64,000 bases of DNA, from the NCBI GenBank assembly GCA_013398295.1, contig VZSF01011129.1:296190-360189 (forward strand), given 5' to 3'. The position numbers and the translations under genes were made by a program. This document shows positions 1 through 12,344 of this stretch, in pieces. The notes below the pieces were generated by a model. The model worked only from the letters and a program-made list of their open reading frames with translations. It was not told the origin of the DNA and made no database searches. Origin of the DNA: Chionis minor. Taxonomy: Eukaryota > Chordata > Aves > Charadriiformes > Chionididae. Every line of letters begins with the position of its first letter. Position 1 is the first letter of the stretch.

Positions 1-3000
1 ACAAGAATTTCAGCTTGTAGTTAATACCATCACAGCTACTTTCTATGTGTATATATTAAATTTTGCATGTTGATGGCCCATCATTTATTTTCCACCACCA
101 GGTTTTATTTTGTTTCTAGCACTTAAGCTGTAGATATCATATTTTTCTCATTTGTAAAAAGATCAGATATTTTATGTATCCAAACAATACCTTAACAGAA
201 ACAAATGTTTTGTTCTAAGATTAGGAATTTCATCATACAAGAAAATGATTCTGTTGTCTGCCTTTGCCAGTAAAAGCAAAACTGTAAGTCCCCTATCTGG
301 CCAGGATTAGCTGTATTGATATTTACAGTAATAAAGCAGACAGCATGGCTCATCCACCAGACTGGGAAACAGACCAAATATCTAAATGCTGATGTCAGTA
401 GAATCCCCGGGTTAAATATTGTAAATTTATTTCTATTATGTATTACAAAAGGCACCCTTCCTCATTAATTTTACTGAAGTCTCCAGATGGGAAACAAAAT
501 ATTAATTTTGTTCAGCCTTAGGCATTGTTGACTGTTAAGGTACTCACTAAATCACTGATCTTATACACATTAATATTAGATTTCTGCTATAAAAATTTAA
601 GACCCATGGGTATAAGGTTCAGTTTGTCATAAGTATAATTAATTGTTTTCAGAAATGATTAATTTGTCAAAATGGCAAACATACATATTGGGCAGGCAAG
701 ACTCCTGAGCAAGCTAACCTACCTTAAAGTCATGGTAATACTCATGGAATTATGCAAATTAATTGAGTCTTTCAATGTTGCATAAAATGCTACTACTAGT
801 ACAATGCATGGAACATTAGGTTGTTCATCCAACAAAAAAGTTGCATTTTAAAGGCAGGCATTTTTACAAGAGTCCTTATGGCAGAAGGTCCTCAGAAGTA
901 CAATCTATTTTTCTGCAAAGTGATAGACTCTCAACCGTTACACAGAAGTTGTATTTTTTTATTACAATTTTTAAAGCAACCCTCAAGAGAAGAAAAACCA
1001 GTAAAATTCTGCTGGCCCTGAGACAAAGAAACCTAGAAGATTTGCACTCTCTACTGATGCTAGGAGGAAATGGTATATGTCCTAGTAATAAGAGTTTTAC
1101 TGGTAAAACCTCATTTACAAGCCTGGGAACTCGTGATACACTACATTAAAATCTAAAAAGATTAACTTAATTATGCAAATTAAATTTACTCTTTATCTTA
1201 TCTTCTAAATAGTAAAAGTCATTGTCAACACTGAAATAGCCAAATTATTCTAAATGCATTTCTTTCCTTCTGAAGTGAACTACACATATATTTGAAATTC
1301 CTGTATAGTTCATTATTGTCCAGAAAGTCCATTCAAACATGGATTCATGCTCCTCATGAGCTGAAATTCTTCTTTTTACCCCTACTAGTAGTAGCTGTCT
1401 GGTTATCAACGAACTCAATACATCAATGCAGCAAATAAAAATATTCATGTCAAATATAACCAGCTTTAATACCCATAGTTGATTGTAGCTGTGATTAAGT
1501 AGTCCTAATAAAATGTTCCCTAACAAATCACTTGGAACTTCCTGGTGATTCACCCTGCTAATTCTACTTCCTCACTTCTAAAAACACTAATTCTGAAAAA
1601 AAGAAAGAGATATTCAAAATATTCCGAGAGGTGTTTGGGGGATGAAGAAAAGCTTCTCTCAAGGCTGAAAAATCTCTGCCCTCATTCTCGTGAAGCTGTA
1701 CAGAGCTGATTCTGGCCTTCACCCATTTTCTTCAAACGCCAGCAACTGACTTTAGAGGTTGTTTGTATTTTACATTGCTGTAAATACTATCAGAATTACA
1801 ATGCACACCAAAACACAGGTAGACTGTGAGTGCAGCATCCATTCTGGCACACTACAGAATAATGTAGGGCCATTAGACAAATGCACTAGTGAATCAATTA
1901 TTATGGTTTGAGGCAACAACTTCTGGCCTTCGACTAATAGACAAGTATTAATTTCAATCTCTCCAGTGTCAACAGCCTTGCTATTAACATATATATCAAA
2001 GACACAGTTATTATGACAAACCTAATAGCCTTTTTTTCCACATCTAATCACATTTTAAATAGTTTCTTTAACTTCAAACTGGAATTTGTATTTGAAAATT
2101 TATGACTTTAAATGCAGACATTATTTTCTGCTTTTCACTGATATTCTGTAAATCAAATACAAACACCTGACATTCAGCGATTTTATGCAACCTTATTCTA
2201 ATTAATTTCATATTTAGCATGTTCAGTTAGGAATTAGTAGTCAGGAATATTTCTTTCTGTTCCATAAATTCAGATAAAGTGGGGGTTTTTTTTAAAAAAA
2301 GCAACTCTGTTAGAATATCTTGATAAGTAGTCTTAAAGAATAAAAAATTTAGAAATCTCAATCCAGAAAGAAACCCACCTCTTAAACCCACTGTGTATGC
2401 AGATATCATGTCAAGCTACAGTAACAGGGTCCGTTGTGCTTTGAGTGTTTTCATGTCACGCCAGTTACCTCCAGCAGCAGTTGCTGTACGTGGAGAGGAC
2501 ACAGAGCGTTTCAACTCCCAGCCCAGGTTTCGTCCCAGGCTATCTGGGGGCTCCAGGGGCCACAATGCCAGAGCAGATGCATGGTCATCACTGGAGATAT
2601 GGAGCTGGCACTCCCAGAGGAGACAACACAGGACAGAAGAGTTGAGGTCTTAGCTCTGGATGGTGAGAACATGCAGTAGGAAGGCAGAGAGGAATAATAG
2701 GGCCACCCCTGGTGTAAAGCTTTGAGCCAACGGTCAGTGGTGGTGCCCGAAGGACCTCTCCATGTGGACCATGCTTTGGTGTTAGAGTTTAACAGCACAT
2801 GCCAGCAAACCAAGAGGGTAGCAGGAACGTGAGGCAGCACCCATTTACTCCCCTACCTATAGCTGAGGGGCTCGTCGTATTTATTAAAAAAATAAAGTAT
2901 GAAGTATGGCAGAACTAAGACTTTGTAATCCAGAATCAATGCTTGCTCAGCTGGCAGTGGTCACTGCCCAACCCTGCAAAAAGTTAGGGCAACCTTGTAC

Positions 3001-4989
3001 CTTGGGATATAGCCAAAGGAACAAATTAATCCCTCTACCCAGTAAGCACCAGTGACACCGCGCTGAGCTGCCCGGGCACACGTGCATCAGACCCTTCAGC
3101 AGCATTTCCCACCATGCCAATGCAAACACAGGGGACCGGTGGAGTCCCCACGGCAGCCCAGCATCTCCCTGTGTTTTTCCAAAGGCTGGCAACAGACAAT
3201 TCCAAAGTTCGACAAAACCTAGAACTTGCATGGGAATGAGCAGTGCCATGCCCTAACTATCTCTCTTGAAAAGAGCCGTACTTGGTCCAGCTGAGGGGAA
3301 GACGGGGTCAGCTGCTTCATTTCAGCTGTCCATATAGGAAGCAGTGACTTGATAGCAAAAGTAACATGGTACCTGCCGTACCCTCTGATGCCCTGTTAAT
3401 TGTGTAGATGACTTGTGAAAGTTATTTACCAGACGACTATGGCACCATGTCTTTCTCAATACTTTTCCGTATTATTATGACAGCACATTTGCTGGGAACT
3501 TCATCCAGCTGTGACTTATCGCTCAGCTACAGAATATCCACGGTTAGTCATCCTGCCCTGTTTCCATGCAAGTTCCTGAAGCCACAGAACAGTCTTGTTC
3601 CACTGCACAAGGGTAGGGATGGGATTTGAATGGAGTCACACGTGGAGGGCAGACCCAAGCGCTCTTTCAAACATTCCCCTCCGTTTGCATCCTGCACAGC
3701 AACAAATGAGAAGCACTGGGAGCAGAGGGCAAGAGGATGGTCATTAGATTCATGCCCACTTATCTCCTTGTAGGGTAAGTCTACGTCTTCTTTCCACCTG
3801 AGGAGAGAGGTTTTCTTATCCTTCCAGTGACTTTCTACCTACCACTTAATTGGACTGGGTTCTATACCTGCATCTTAAGGTCCAAGGCTTGCTCTCATTT
3901 ACATGAAGGGAAGAAGGAACTGGGTCCCTAGGCAGCATGTGTTTCTAATAAAACCTATATTATTATTTCCTTAATAGACCACAGTGTCTTAGAAGAGGTC
4001 CCATATCTGTATGTGAATTAAATATTTAGATACTCCGTTTGAAATCTATTTTTTCAGTGACCCATCGTGTAACTATTGTGTGCATTTTGGCAGGCTACCA
4101 TGTTGCACATGTGCAGCAAATATGGCTAGTAACAAATCACTGTGATGTCCCAAAAAGCATATGTTAAACTTGCCCCATAGTCAGCACTCAAAATACAATA
4201 TTTTGCTCATTTGACATTTCTTTTTTCGGTCTGAATACAAAAAGCAATCAGATCTCATTGGGGAGTTAATCACTTGTGAACATAGAGCAATGAAATTATC
4301 TAACACAAAGGACCCTTTTTTTCAACCCTTAAAATCACTGGTGAGCCTTTACACATTTATTCACTGTTGAAAATGATTTTGTAATTATTTTGAAAGAGTC
4401 ATTTTGGGAGGTATGTGAAATGACTTCAACAGAAATACTCATATGAGAAAGCACTCAATGTAAAGATGACGTAATTGGACTCACAGCGTTTTTCATATTC
4501 AATTTCTGCAAACCCACTCACTACCAACTACTTAGTTGCTATTACTTACAGGTTATATGCTACATTTCATAACAGACGTTTTTCACAGCTAGATCTATAA
4601 GGTGAGATATTGCAGAAGACAAAAATACTCTATGTTCAGGAGCTTTTGCAGTAACAAAGACACGCTGCGGCCAGAGTTTATGTCCTCACTCATCTAAAAT
4701 TAATTTAAAGCACAAATCACAAATCTACATCCCAGCAACGGCTTGTGCCAATCAACCATTCTGGTTTATATCTGAAATTCATTTTTACAGGCTCTAAGAA
4801 ATAGACACACACATATTTCAGGCACATATTTTTCATACATCCAAAAAGGGGGATGGGCACTTGTAAAATCAGCTTTTATAAAAAGATATCCATAAATATG
4901 TATTCCAGAGATGAAATTTTCTTGTTACTGCAGAGCTATAAATCATTGCCTCTTCCTAAGTGACAGGAGTGTAAAATATTTATTTCATA
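1..4989. other. AT-rich noncoding stretch, no gene seen
   Basis: Mostly unique AT-rich DNA. A segment of higher GC at about 2,430-2,860 and another at about 3,040-3,200 give open frames up to about 109 codons on either strand, but none resembles a known protein and stops return where composition falls back. At 3,760-3,780 a splice-acceptor-like run ending in TAG is followed almost at once by GGTAAGT, so no real exon fits between them. I see no recognisable repeat, RNA gene or promoter. Confidence 0.6.
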
Positions 4990-5011
4990 TTAGTATATAT
5001 CTATATACTAA
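4990..5011. repeat. Perfect short AT-rich palindrome
   Basis: Two perfect 10-base arms (4990-4999 and 5002-5011) are separated by the two bases TC. The arms are almost pure A/T, so the palindrome could extrude as a cruciform or simply be a chance product of an alternating TA tract. No function is implied. Confidence 0.75.
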
Positions 5012-5860
5012 CTTATATCGTGGAGTGACTGCAACCTGGAATTCATAAGATGCTAAAGAGTTTATAGGATATCCTAATATTAATATAATTTATCAGTATT
5101 TGAAGACCTCAGTGTTCCATCCTTAATCTTTGCAGTTTGTGAATGATCAGCATGGGCAAGCATCAGAAAATAAAGATAATAAAGACAATGCGGGATTAGT
5201 GGTATGCTGCAGAAAGAGAACCTTTCTGGCACCACATGCTGAGATGATGCTAACATTATGGTAAGAAAGCAGTCTCTCTGATTGCTCTAACACCACTGTA
5301 TTTCTGAAATGGTTGCTTTTGTTACCATCAAAATCAGAAGAGGCAACTTAAGACTTCGTTTGTTCTGTAACCTACAAAAAGGACTTCTCAACAGCATAAA
5401 TACTGCAAGTTTTTTATTATTATTCCAAAAAGGTTTTGCTTTCTACTGTGAACCTTACACAATTTGACTGCTTTCTCAGAGTTCTAGTTTGGACTTACCT
5501 AACGCACTGGTGTAGGTATTTTTATACCACCAAATTTAAAAAGCTAAATCAAAAAGGTATCATGCTTGTGTCACCACTTAATACCTTTTCTGTCATTTTA
5601 AAATCCTGTTCCTTTTTTTCATAATTTTGACATAAAATTGTAATTGACATCAAACATTTACCTTGTTTCAGATTGTTTAAATGTGAACTATTAAGTATGT
5701 TACAAATGAAAATTGATTTTTAAAAAAATGTTCTCTCTTAAATCTATCTACACTAAGGATCACAGCTCAAAGTTATCTCAACCATTCAAAAAAGCACTCA
5801 CTGCTTGACCTTTAAACTTTCTCATGTATTAGATTAAAAAAAAAACGTCCAGTAAACAGA
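5012..5860. other. AT-rich noncoding stretch, nothing recognised
   Basis: Unique AT-rich DNA ending in an A-run (about 5,836-5,845) just before the G-rich tract. The open frames are short and look random. No repeat family was recognised. Confidence 0.6.
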
Positions 5861-5890
5861 GGGGGGCAGGGGGAAAGGGAGGGGGCAGGG
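5861..5890 (+). repeat. G-run cluster, potential G-quadruplex
   Basis: Five guanine runs of at least three occur in 30 bases: G6 (5861-5866), G5 (5869-5873), G3 (5877-5879), G5 (5881-5885) and G3 (5888-5890), with loops of 1 to 3 bases. This meets the usual G3+N1-7 pattern for an intramolecular quadruplex on the plus strand. The surroundings are AT-rich with no island or recognisable gene, so a promoter role is not indicated. Confidence 0.8.
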
Positions 5891-6814
5891 ACAGAACAAC
5901 TAAATAAATGAATAATTAAACAAAACCTGGTCTTACAATAATATCCTGCACGGGACTATGTAGAGAATGAGACCAAATCCTCAGATGATTTGAGTAAGGG
6001 GACATTATCCTCTCAACATTTGAAACACTAACATGCTACCCAGAAGTAAAAATTAAAGATCCAGAAACAGCCATTTTACTGCACTAATAAAGTTGTCTAT
6101 ATTTGAACTGAAAAACTTTTATCTGTTGGAAGCTGGAGCGTCGATTCCATTCCCAATTGTTTCTTGGGTCAGGAAGATTTTGAAAACAGAATTAATTCCA
6201 CAAGACTGGCGATTTCTTTTGTTTGGCCAAAATTTGAGTCTGCCATCAGGACGTGCCAGACTCGGATGCAAAAGCAAACACTCTTTTTCTTTCTTTTCAA
6301 GTAGCCATCAACAATCTTCAAACACATATAAAATTAACAAGATATTACTTGGCTACATATACTTGAGCTTTTCAAGACATGTTAAGGAAAGAAACGGTTT
6401 GTGGTATTTTCCCTTCACCATCAGGACAGCGTCATTATGGCTATTTAAAAACGTTACTGCGCTGCAGTTACTGTGGCACATGGGACTGAAATTTCCATTA
6501 CAATGCATCAAGTCCGCCTCAGGTCCTGGAGACTGTAGGTATTGTTTTTTTAAATGTTAATTTTTATTTTATTTTTACTTTATATGTAGAAATCTGACAG
6601 CACTTAAATTTTAATCATTCAGGAGCTTAATCCAGGATTTCTTTCAAAGCTTAAAATTCCCTGTAAAGCCAAATTTCTTGATGTGCAAGAAATGCAGAAT
6701 CAAACCCTAGGTAGCTGGATCCAAGCTTTGTTTTATCAGCCAAGAAACAAAGTTCTCCTGATTTAAGGTACTGCACATAACATTGCTAAGATAAGGATTT
6801 AGTTTCCTAAGCCA
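5891..6814. other. AT-rich noncoding stretch with a chance open frame
   Basis: An open frame of 155 codons runs from 6093 to 6560 on the plus strand but begins at TTG. Its product has no recognisable domain, signal or repeat, and I treat it as chance. Nothing else is recognised. Confidence 0.55.
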
Positions 6815-6882
6815 GGCCCTGATCCTTTAATGAGCTGTGGGTAGGCTCACACACATGCACACTGCTGGAGTCACACTGGCTC
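6815..6882. repeat. Ancient sauropsid MITE-like palindromic relic
   Basis: The segment starts with GGCCCTGATCCT, continues through an ATGAGCTGTGG block and a CACACTGCTGGAGTC block, and reaches CACTTGCAG. This order matches from memory one half of a palindromic nonautonomous element common in turtle and crocodilian genomes, whose arms open with GGGCCCTGATCCTGCAATGA. The second arm is not convincingly present. The family name is not given because I cannot check it. Confidence 0.5.
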
Positions 6883-9290
6883 CACTTGCAGTAAACTCCA
6901 GTATTGGCCAGATTTCCCTATTTCCCTTAGACTGCAACGGGAGAGAAAACCATCTTTTATTTCACTATATTTTAAGACACCCCCCAATAAGCATTTGTTC
7001 CACACCCTCCGAATTCAGCAGGAGTAGGACATTACAAGAAGTGGACTCTTTTCATTTGCTTGATATTATTAATTTAACAGTAAGGATAACTAAAGAGCAG
7101 AGAATGGGAGATTTTTAAATTTGTTTTTATTTTCTAGTAGAGACATCAACATCATCATAACTCCAGAATGTTTCATCATCAGATGATGATGTATTCATTT
7201 GAAGAGAGACCACCACCCTACAGATTGTCATGGCCACAATATTACGCAAATTCTCTAAAAAAATAAACTACTCTGGGATTATGCTTTCTCTACCCTTTTT
7301 GCAACATTTACACTAGGAGGTCTTTTCACCAAAACATGTTCATTCAAATCAATAAGAAAGTATTTCTTTCAAGAAAACATAATTTTGATGGAAAAATGTA
7401 TCAATGAAACTCTGGAATGTTATTTCAAAGATCCTCCTTTACCTTAGAAATTAAAAAATAATTTCATCACTCTATTAACAAAACTACTTCCAGTACTGTA
7501 TTTTAGGAAATCCAAAAATCACTGGGTTGCTCAGCTATGTTTTTCACGTGTCCTGTCTATGATGTCAATGGCTCACCTCAAAAATAAGATATATCACACT
7601 AAGATTTTTCCCATAAAATATTTGCATGAAAGATCATACATTCTAAAGCTTGCACAACCATTCTGCATTCATCATACTGTAAAATAATCATAAAATGCAC
7701 AAATGCTAGAGATGTGGGAAGATTCTTATTTAAAAAAATAAACAATATCTTTGCATTTTCCTTAAATAGTATAAAAGAGTGTAAAATAAATGCTTAGAAA
7801 TAAAATTATATTTGTAAAGTCTTCTGTAATTTAATATTTTGACAGTCCAAGTCTACTTTTTTTCTCTAAAAGAAAATAGCGTTTGTTATAGAAAATAAGA
7901 CTCATTTAGTAGCATTGCACATAGCAGATATCACAAATTATTTACAAGCAGATCATTTTATGGATCTCCCATTGTTCTGGCAATACAATGTGATGATCCT
8001 CAGTATTTCATTTCATTAATTCATCACTTTATGGGAACCCATTTGGCTACAAACAAAGCATCTACCCACTGTGGCGTGCTTAATTTTGACAACTTTCCTA
8101 ATCTAATACATGGAAGCATTGGAAAGAAAATATCCTTCACCTTTAAAATGACTCGTAAAGGCACAGAAATTAAAATCATGCTCACTTGTGGTTCATGGAG
8201 GAACAAATCGCAGGCTGAGTACATTTGCACGTGGCCAACAGCCAGCATTATTCCCACAGAGCTCAGGGCTCTCCCCATGTATTTATGCACCGGCCAAGGT
8301 ACAGGACCACCTCCGGCACGGGCACCAAGCACCAGCATCAGCCAGAGGACACCGAGTCACAGCACCGGGTGGGGAACAACGCTAAGAAAGGTCCCTCACA
8401 GGTCAGCCAGGATCATCTCTGAAATTTCAGTGATAACTGCTGGGAGGATGGTGCTCTGTAATAGAATGGAGGGATGTGTTTGGTTCCCAAACAGCAGGAT
8501 AAGACTCTTTGCAAGTGGGTTGGAGCCCTGAACCCAAGGACTTCCCCACCCGTCCCCACGCCAGACGCATCCAGACAGAATCAAAACGCGTCAGACAGCC
8601 TACAGCAGCACCTGAGTTCTCACCACATCCGTCTCACTTTGGGAAGCAAAGGGGATAGCTGTGTTACATATGTAGTAATAATTGGCAAATACTGAGCTTT
8701 TGTAATGGCCTCTGCAGGACTCATTGTTTTTGTTTGCAGCCAGTATGCTTCACCACCCTGTTTTCAAGATACTTCATTACCCCTGCTAGCTCCGAGTCTA
8801 GTGGTTTTTAGGTATACGTCATTATCCTGACTGCTGCCCAAATCTACTAGCATAGAGCTCTGAGCAGATAAATATGAGCGATGAATTTAGAGTGTCAGCT
8901 TGCGGAAGGAGGCAGCCATCCCACACTTTTCTCAACCCCATTGCAGTGGCTCTGGGGATGCACGGTTTATTAGCACTCCGATTAAGAAAGCTCACTTATA
9001 CCTTTAAAGAGATCAAAACGAGACCTGTTTGGGGAGACCTTAGCAGAAGTTCTCACACGCTTTATAAACACAGACCAATACGCTGTGAGCAGGTCACACC
9101 ACATCCCCTTCAAGAACTACAGTCCTGAGAGCCCCATGAAACAGCTCATCAACACTTCCAGTTGAAATCAACCCATGCTAATAGCAACTAAGCACATGTC
9201 CCGTCATCCTAACGCACACAGGTATGACATACAGCGACTGCGTTAATGAACAAATAGCAAAGCCTCAGGTAGCTGGATTCTGACCCACTT
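6883..9290. other. Noncoding stretch containing the longest ATG open frame
   Basis: AT-rich up to about 8,030 with nothing recognised. A 166-codon ATG frame (8031-8531, plus) is the longest in the window and overlaps open frames on both strands. Its composition is random-looking, with no domain, signal peptide or membrane segment, and I see no splice or polyadenylation context that would make it a gene. At 7174-7188 there is a small CATCATC/GATGATG inverted repeat. Confidence 0.5.
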
Positions 9291-10060
9291 GCGTTGATTT
9301 ATTTTTTTTTTCCCCCTGACTGGTGCTGCAAAATCACATGCCAAGTTAGAAGGACAAGAGGAGCCTGGCAGGACTGGACACCTGCACTGCAGTTTTTGGG
9401 CACGTGCCCACGGCACACGGCAGGGTGCCAGGCTGCAGCAGGGGCCGGGGAGAGCAGGGGGGAGCTGACCCTCATGGCTCCCCTCACCCCGTTAACGAAT
9501 GCGTGGTGAGAAGGGGTGGCCTGATCCGTGCTTCCCACTTCCATCACGCTAGAGCGTGCGCCAGGCTAGGCACTCACATCCGCCACCTCTGAAGATACAA
9601 GAAAACACATCCTCTATTTTGTTTCAGTTTTACGGGGAAAACGTGGGGTTTAGCTCTGAAACAACACGGCGACAGAACGACATTCAGCATGAGCATCTGC
9701 ACAGCACTGGGCACACTTAGCACCTTGTATGAATAACAACACGGCTTCGTTAATTGCTCCCAAGTCATCCAGTTGCCGGGATGGACAACACGCAGCTCTC
9801 CATAAATGCATATGGTATGAACCAGCGCTCGCCTGTATCTGCCTTAGTGCCTTATTGCACTGGTTTGGCGATCCAAATGGTTGCTCCAAGACTCTTTGCA
9901 GCCTTTGTGAAGGGACCACGCTCCTCCACCTAGAGAGGAGCCGCGGCGGCAGCAGCAGCCAGCTGGCCAGCCGGGTGGCTGGATACCCGCCAGGGGTGGC
10001 TCGCCTCCAGCTCTCCAGCCCCTGGGAGCTTTGTAGCAGGAAGTAGCTGACAGAGCATCA
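9291..10060. other. GC-rich patch with scattered CpG
   Basis: GC content rises by eye, with CpGs at about 9,400-9,590 and a CGG/CAG-rich stretch at about 9,940-9,985. A short perfect palindrome, CACGCT-AG-AGCGTG, lies at about 9545-9558. CpG density is lower than in the islands at 25 and 48.7 kb. Open frames of 60-105 codons exist on both strands, as expected in GC-rich DNA, and none is recognisable. It could be a weak island or decayed old sequence. Confidence 0.4.
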
Positions 10061-10629
10061 GGGATAATGCTTTTTGTCTATTAGGTAATTGAAGCGTACT
10101 TTGATGAAAGTTAACCGAAAAATTTAAAATTAAAAAAAAAAAAAACCCACCCAAGTAAATAAAAAGACAATCCTTGCAAAACTTAATGAGAAGAAAGCCG
10201 CATGATAACTACCTCTATGGCTTTTAAGTGAGGATAGTAACACTCTGTGATATATGAGATATCGGTGACATGGCCACTGCATCACATACCAGTTTTGATC
10301 TGGGGCTGCCCTGTGCAGCCTGCCTTTTCATTCCCACAGATAAAGTGCTTTGCAATTTTCCCACATCCTACACCAGGTACAAGAATATTTTCAAAATCCC
10401 CAAACCATTTCTACTTTTAACAGCACATCATTAAATTATTCAATAGGTCTTCTCCTTTCCTTTCATCTTTGAGTGACTTCTAATTCAGGGACTGGACTGC
10501 TACCAGCAGTAAAAGTAAGAACAATGTGTTTTCATAGATGTGAGGGAGGAAAAAGGTCTACGGATTTGGTAACAGAAAGAAAAACTAGTGATACAAAGAA
10601 AACCCTTGACTTTGAGACTAATGCTTCAA
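10061..10629. other. AT-rich noncoding stretch, nothing recognised
   Basis: Unique sequence with an A-run at about 10,132-10,145. No feature was recognised before the CR1 fragment begins. Confidence 0.55.
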
Positions 10630-11205
10630 AGATCTCAGGGCCGGAAAGGCCTATCATTATGATCTTTTAACCTGACCTCCTACGTAATACTGACATAAAT
10701 TTTCATTTAGCAATTACTACACAAAGGCTGCAACACTAAGGATACCAAAATCTATCCTTTAAAAAGTCTTCCAGACTTGGTGTAGAAATGGCAAGTGATA
10801 ATGAATTCACTATAACTCTGAATACTGTGTTCAAGTGGTTGAATAGTTTCACTGTCAAATACCTGCACCTGATTTCTAATCTTAAACTGCCCGGTTTCAG
10901 TGTCCAACCACTCCATCTCACAGAACACACTGTGTTTGTATGCCCTACCTGCTGCTTAGTTTAAGCATTGGTTGTAAACCCCTTACAGCTCTTTATGATG
11001 TGTCTGGCATAATGGGATCAACACGCTACTACCACTACCACCATCTACTACCACATTAATCTTCTTAACCAGAGCATCCCCTTAGGAGCTCGCATTCAGG
11101 TATTTATCCACCACAACCCTTAAATCCTTTTCATAGTCATTGTTTTCAATTAAATTTTTCCTTCTAGTAGGTGTGACTTACGTGTTTGCAGATACCACAG
11201 CTGAG
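10630..11205 (-). mobile_element. Ancient CR1-type LINE fragment, antisense
   Basis: Read on the plus strand, the segment follows the reverse complement of the 3' region of an old sauropsid CR1 subfamily. It opens with CAGGGCCGGAAAGGCC and TATGATCTTTTAACCTGACC, then gives the GATAATGAATTCACTATAAC, GTTCAAGTGGTTGAATAG and TTTCACTGTCAAATACCTGC blocks in the order expected from memory. After a diverged part with a probable internal deletion (about 10,985-11,060) it resumes with GGAGCTCGCATTCAGGTATT and TATCCACCACAACCCTTAAA. The element's sense direction is therefore minus. Divergence is high, no reading frame survives, and no target-site duplication is visible. The subfamily cannot be assigned by eye. 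Confidence 0.85.
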
Positions 11206-12307
11206 AAAAAAAGACTCCTATCACAAATGTGTTAAGGACTATATTGTAAGATTGTCACTGAGATCAAATAGCGTCTTTCTCCTCAAACAGCACAGGGATT
11301 GGGGCACTCTCTACCCTTCCTCATGCAGGTCTGGCTTATTGCTCAGTTTCACTGTGATCCCGACTCATATTTTGATGGGCTTAAAAGTGAACATGCATAT
11401 GTCTAACAAGATGTGAAATTAACCTTTCACATTTTCTTAAGAAGCAAAGGGAAAATCCAATTTTTTTTGACATAAAGGCCTCTCCCATTCCCATTCCTTA
11501 CTGAACATGCAAGTACGTGATTCCATCCCCTAAAATATCATGTAGAAAGGTAGTAAGGGCTTATGTCAATGTTGCAGTGGCCAGACCTTGACATTACTTT
11601 AGGTTTCCCTAAGAGTTTCATATTCTTGAGGGCATTTAACAGAGGGCTAGCAAAGGCAGACTAGAGGGGAGAAAAACCTTCAACCCACTGGACCTACACC
11701 CATCCCTGCTGGAAGATTTTGGCAGCTTATACTTAAGAAAGACCACTTGGTAGGCAAGCCAGAGTGGGAAGTATACAGGAGGTTAGAACATCACCCTGCC
11801 CACCAGTATCTGAGCAACATTAACTGTGAAAAGAGAGAGGACTCCAGAGAGTGCATTGGTTCGGATTTTGCATCAGATATCCCTTGGCTTTCAGCGATAT
11901 TCCTTCCCACAGCCAAGAGAAGAGCTGCTGTGGCAGCACTTCCCATGCTCACTTATGGGTGGAAGAAAGCCCAAAAGTGCCGTGGGTGTTTTTTGTTATT
12001 TACAAATACCTTACTGCTAGTATCTTAAAGAAGCAAAAACACATATAATCAAAAACGCAGGAAAAACTTCACACACTTGCTGCAAAATAAAATGCACTAA
12101 AAATCCATAGGTATTACTATGGTTACTAATCCATAGATAACTAATGTTTCCTGCCTTTTCTTACTTCATGGGTTTGTCTGTTGCGCTTTATTCACAAGAA
12201 GAGTTCAATAACAAATTATCCTTAATCTACTGCTACTAACGATGTAGGCAATTTTTGGTCCCAAGGCTGCTGCCTTAATACGGGCAAAACACTCAGTGAA
12301 GCAGACA
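11206..12307. other. Noncoding stretch, nothing recognised
   Basis: Unique sequence downstream of the CR1 match. Overlapping plus-strand open frames of 60-93 codons at 11,750-12,050 show no recognisable product. No RNA gene or further repeat was recognised. Confidence 0.5.
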
Positions 12308-12344
12308 GAAGCTTTGCCTAAGTAAGGATGGCAGGATTAGGCCC
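12308..12344. repeat. Short relic of an ancient sauropsid MITE-like element
   Basis: The block GAAGCTTTGCCTAAGTAAGG followed by a GCAGGATTAGGCCC terminus resembles from memory the end of a palindromic element whose arm reads TTTTGCCTGAGTAAGGACTG and closes with GCAGGATTTGGCCC. Only one arm is recognised. Confidence 0.45.

Noticed and set aside
6093..6560. 155-codon open frame
   Set aside because: Opens at TTG, has no known domain, and the surrounding DNA is ordinary AT-rich sequence.
8031..8531. 166-codon ATG open frame, the longest in the window
   Set aside because: No recognisable domain, signal or membrane segment; competing open frames overlap on both strands; no promoter or splice context was found. 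A frame this long is expected occasionally by chance in 64 kb.
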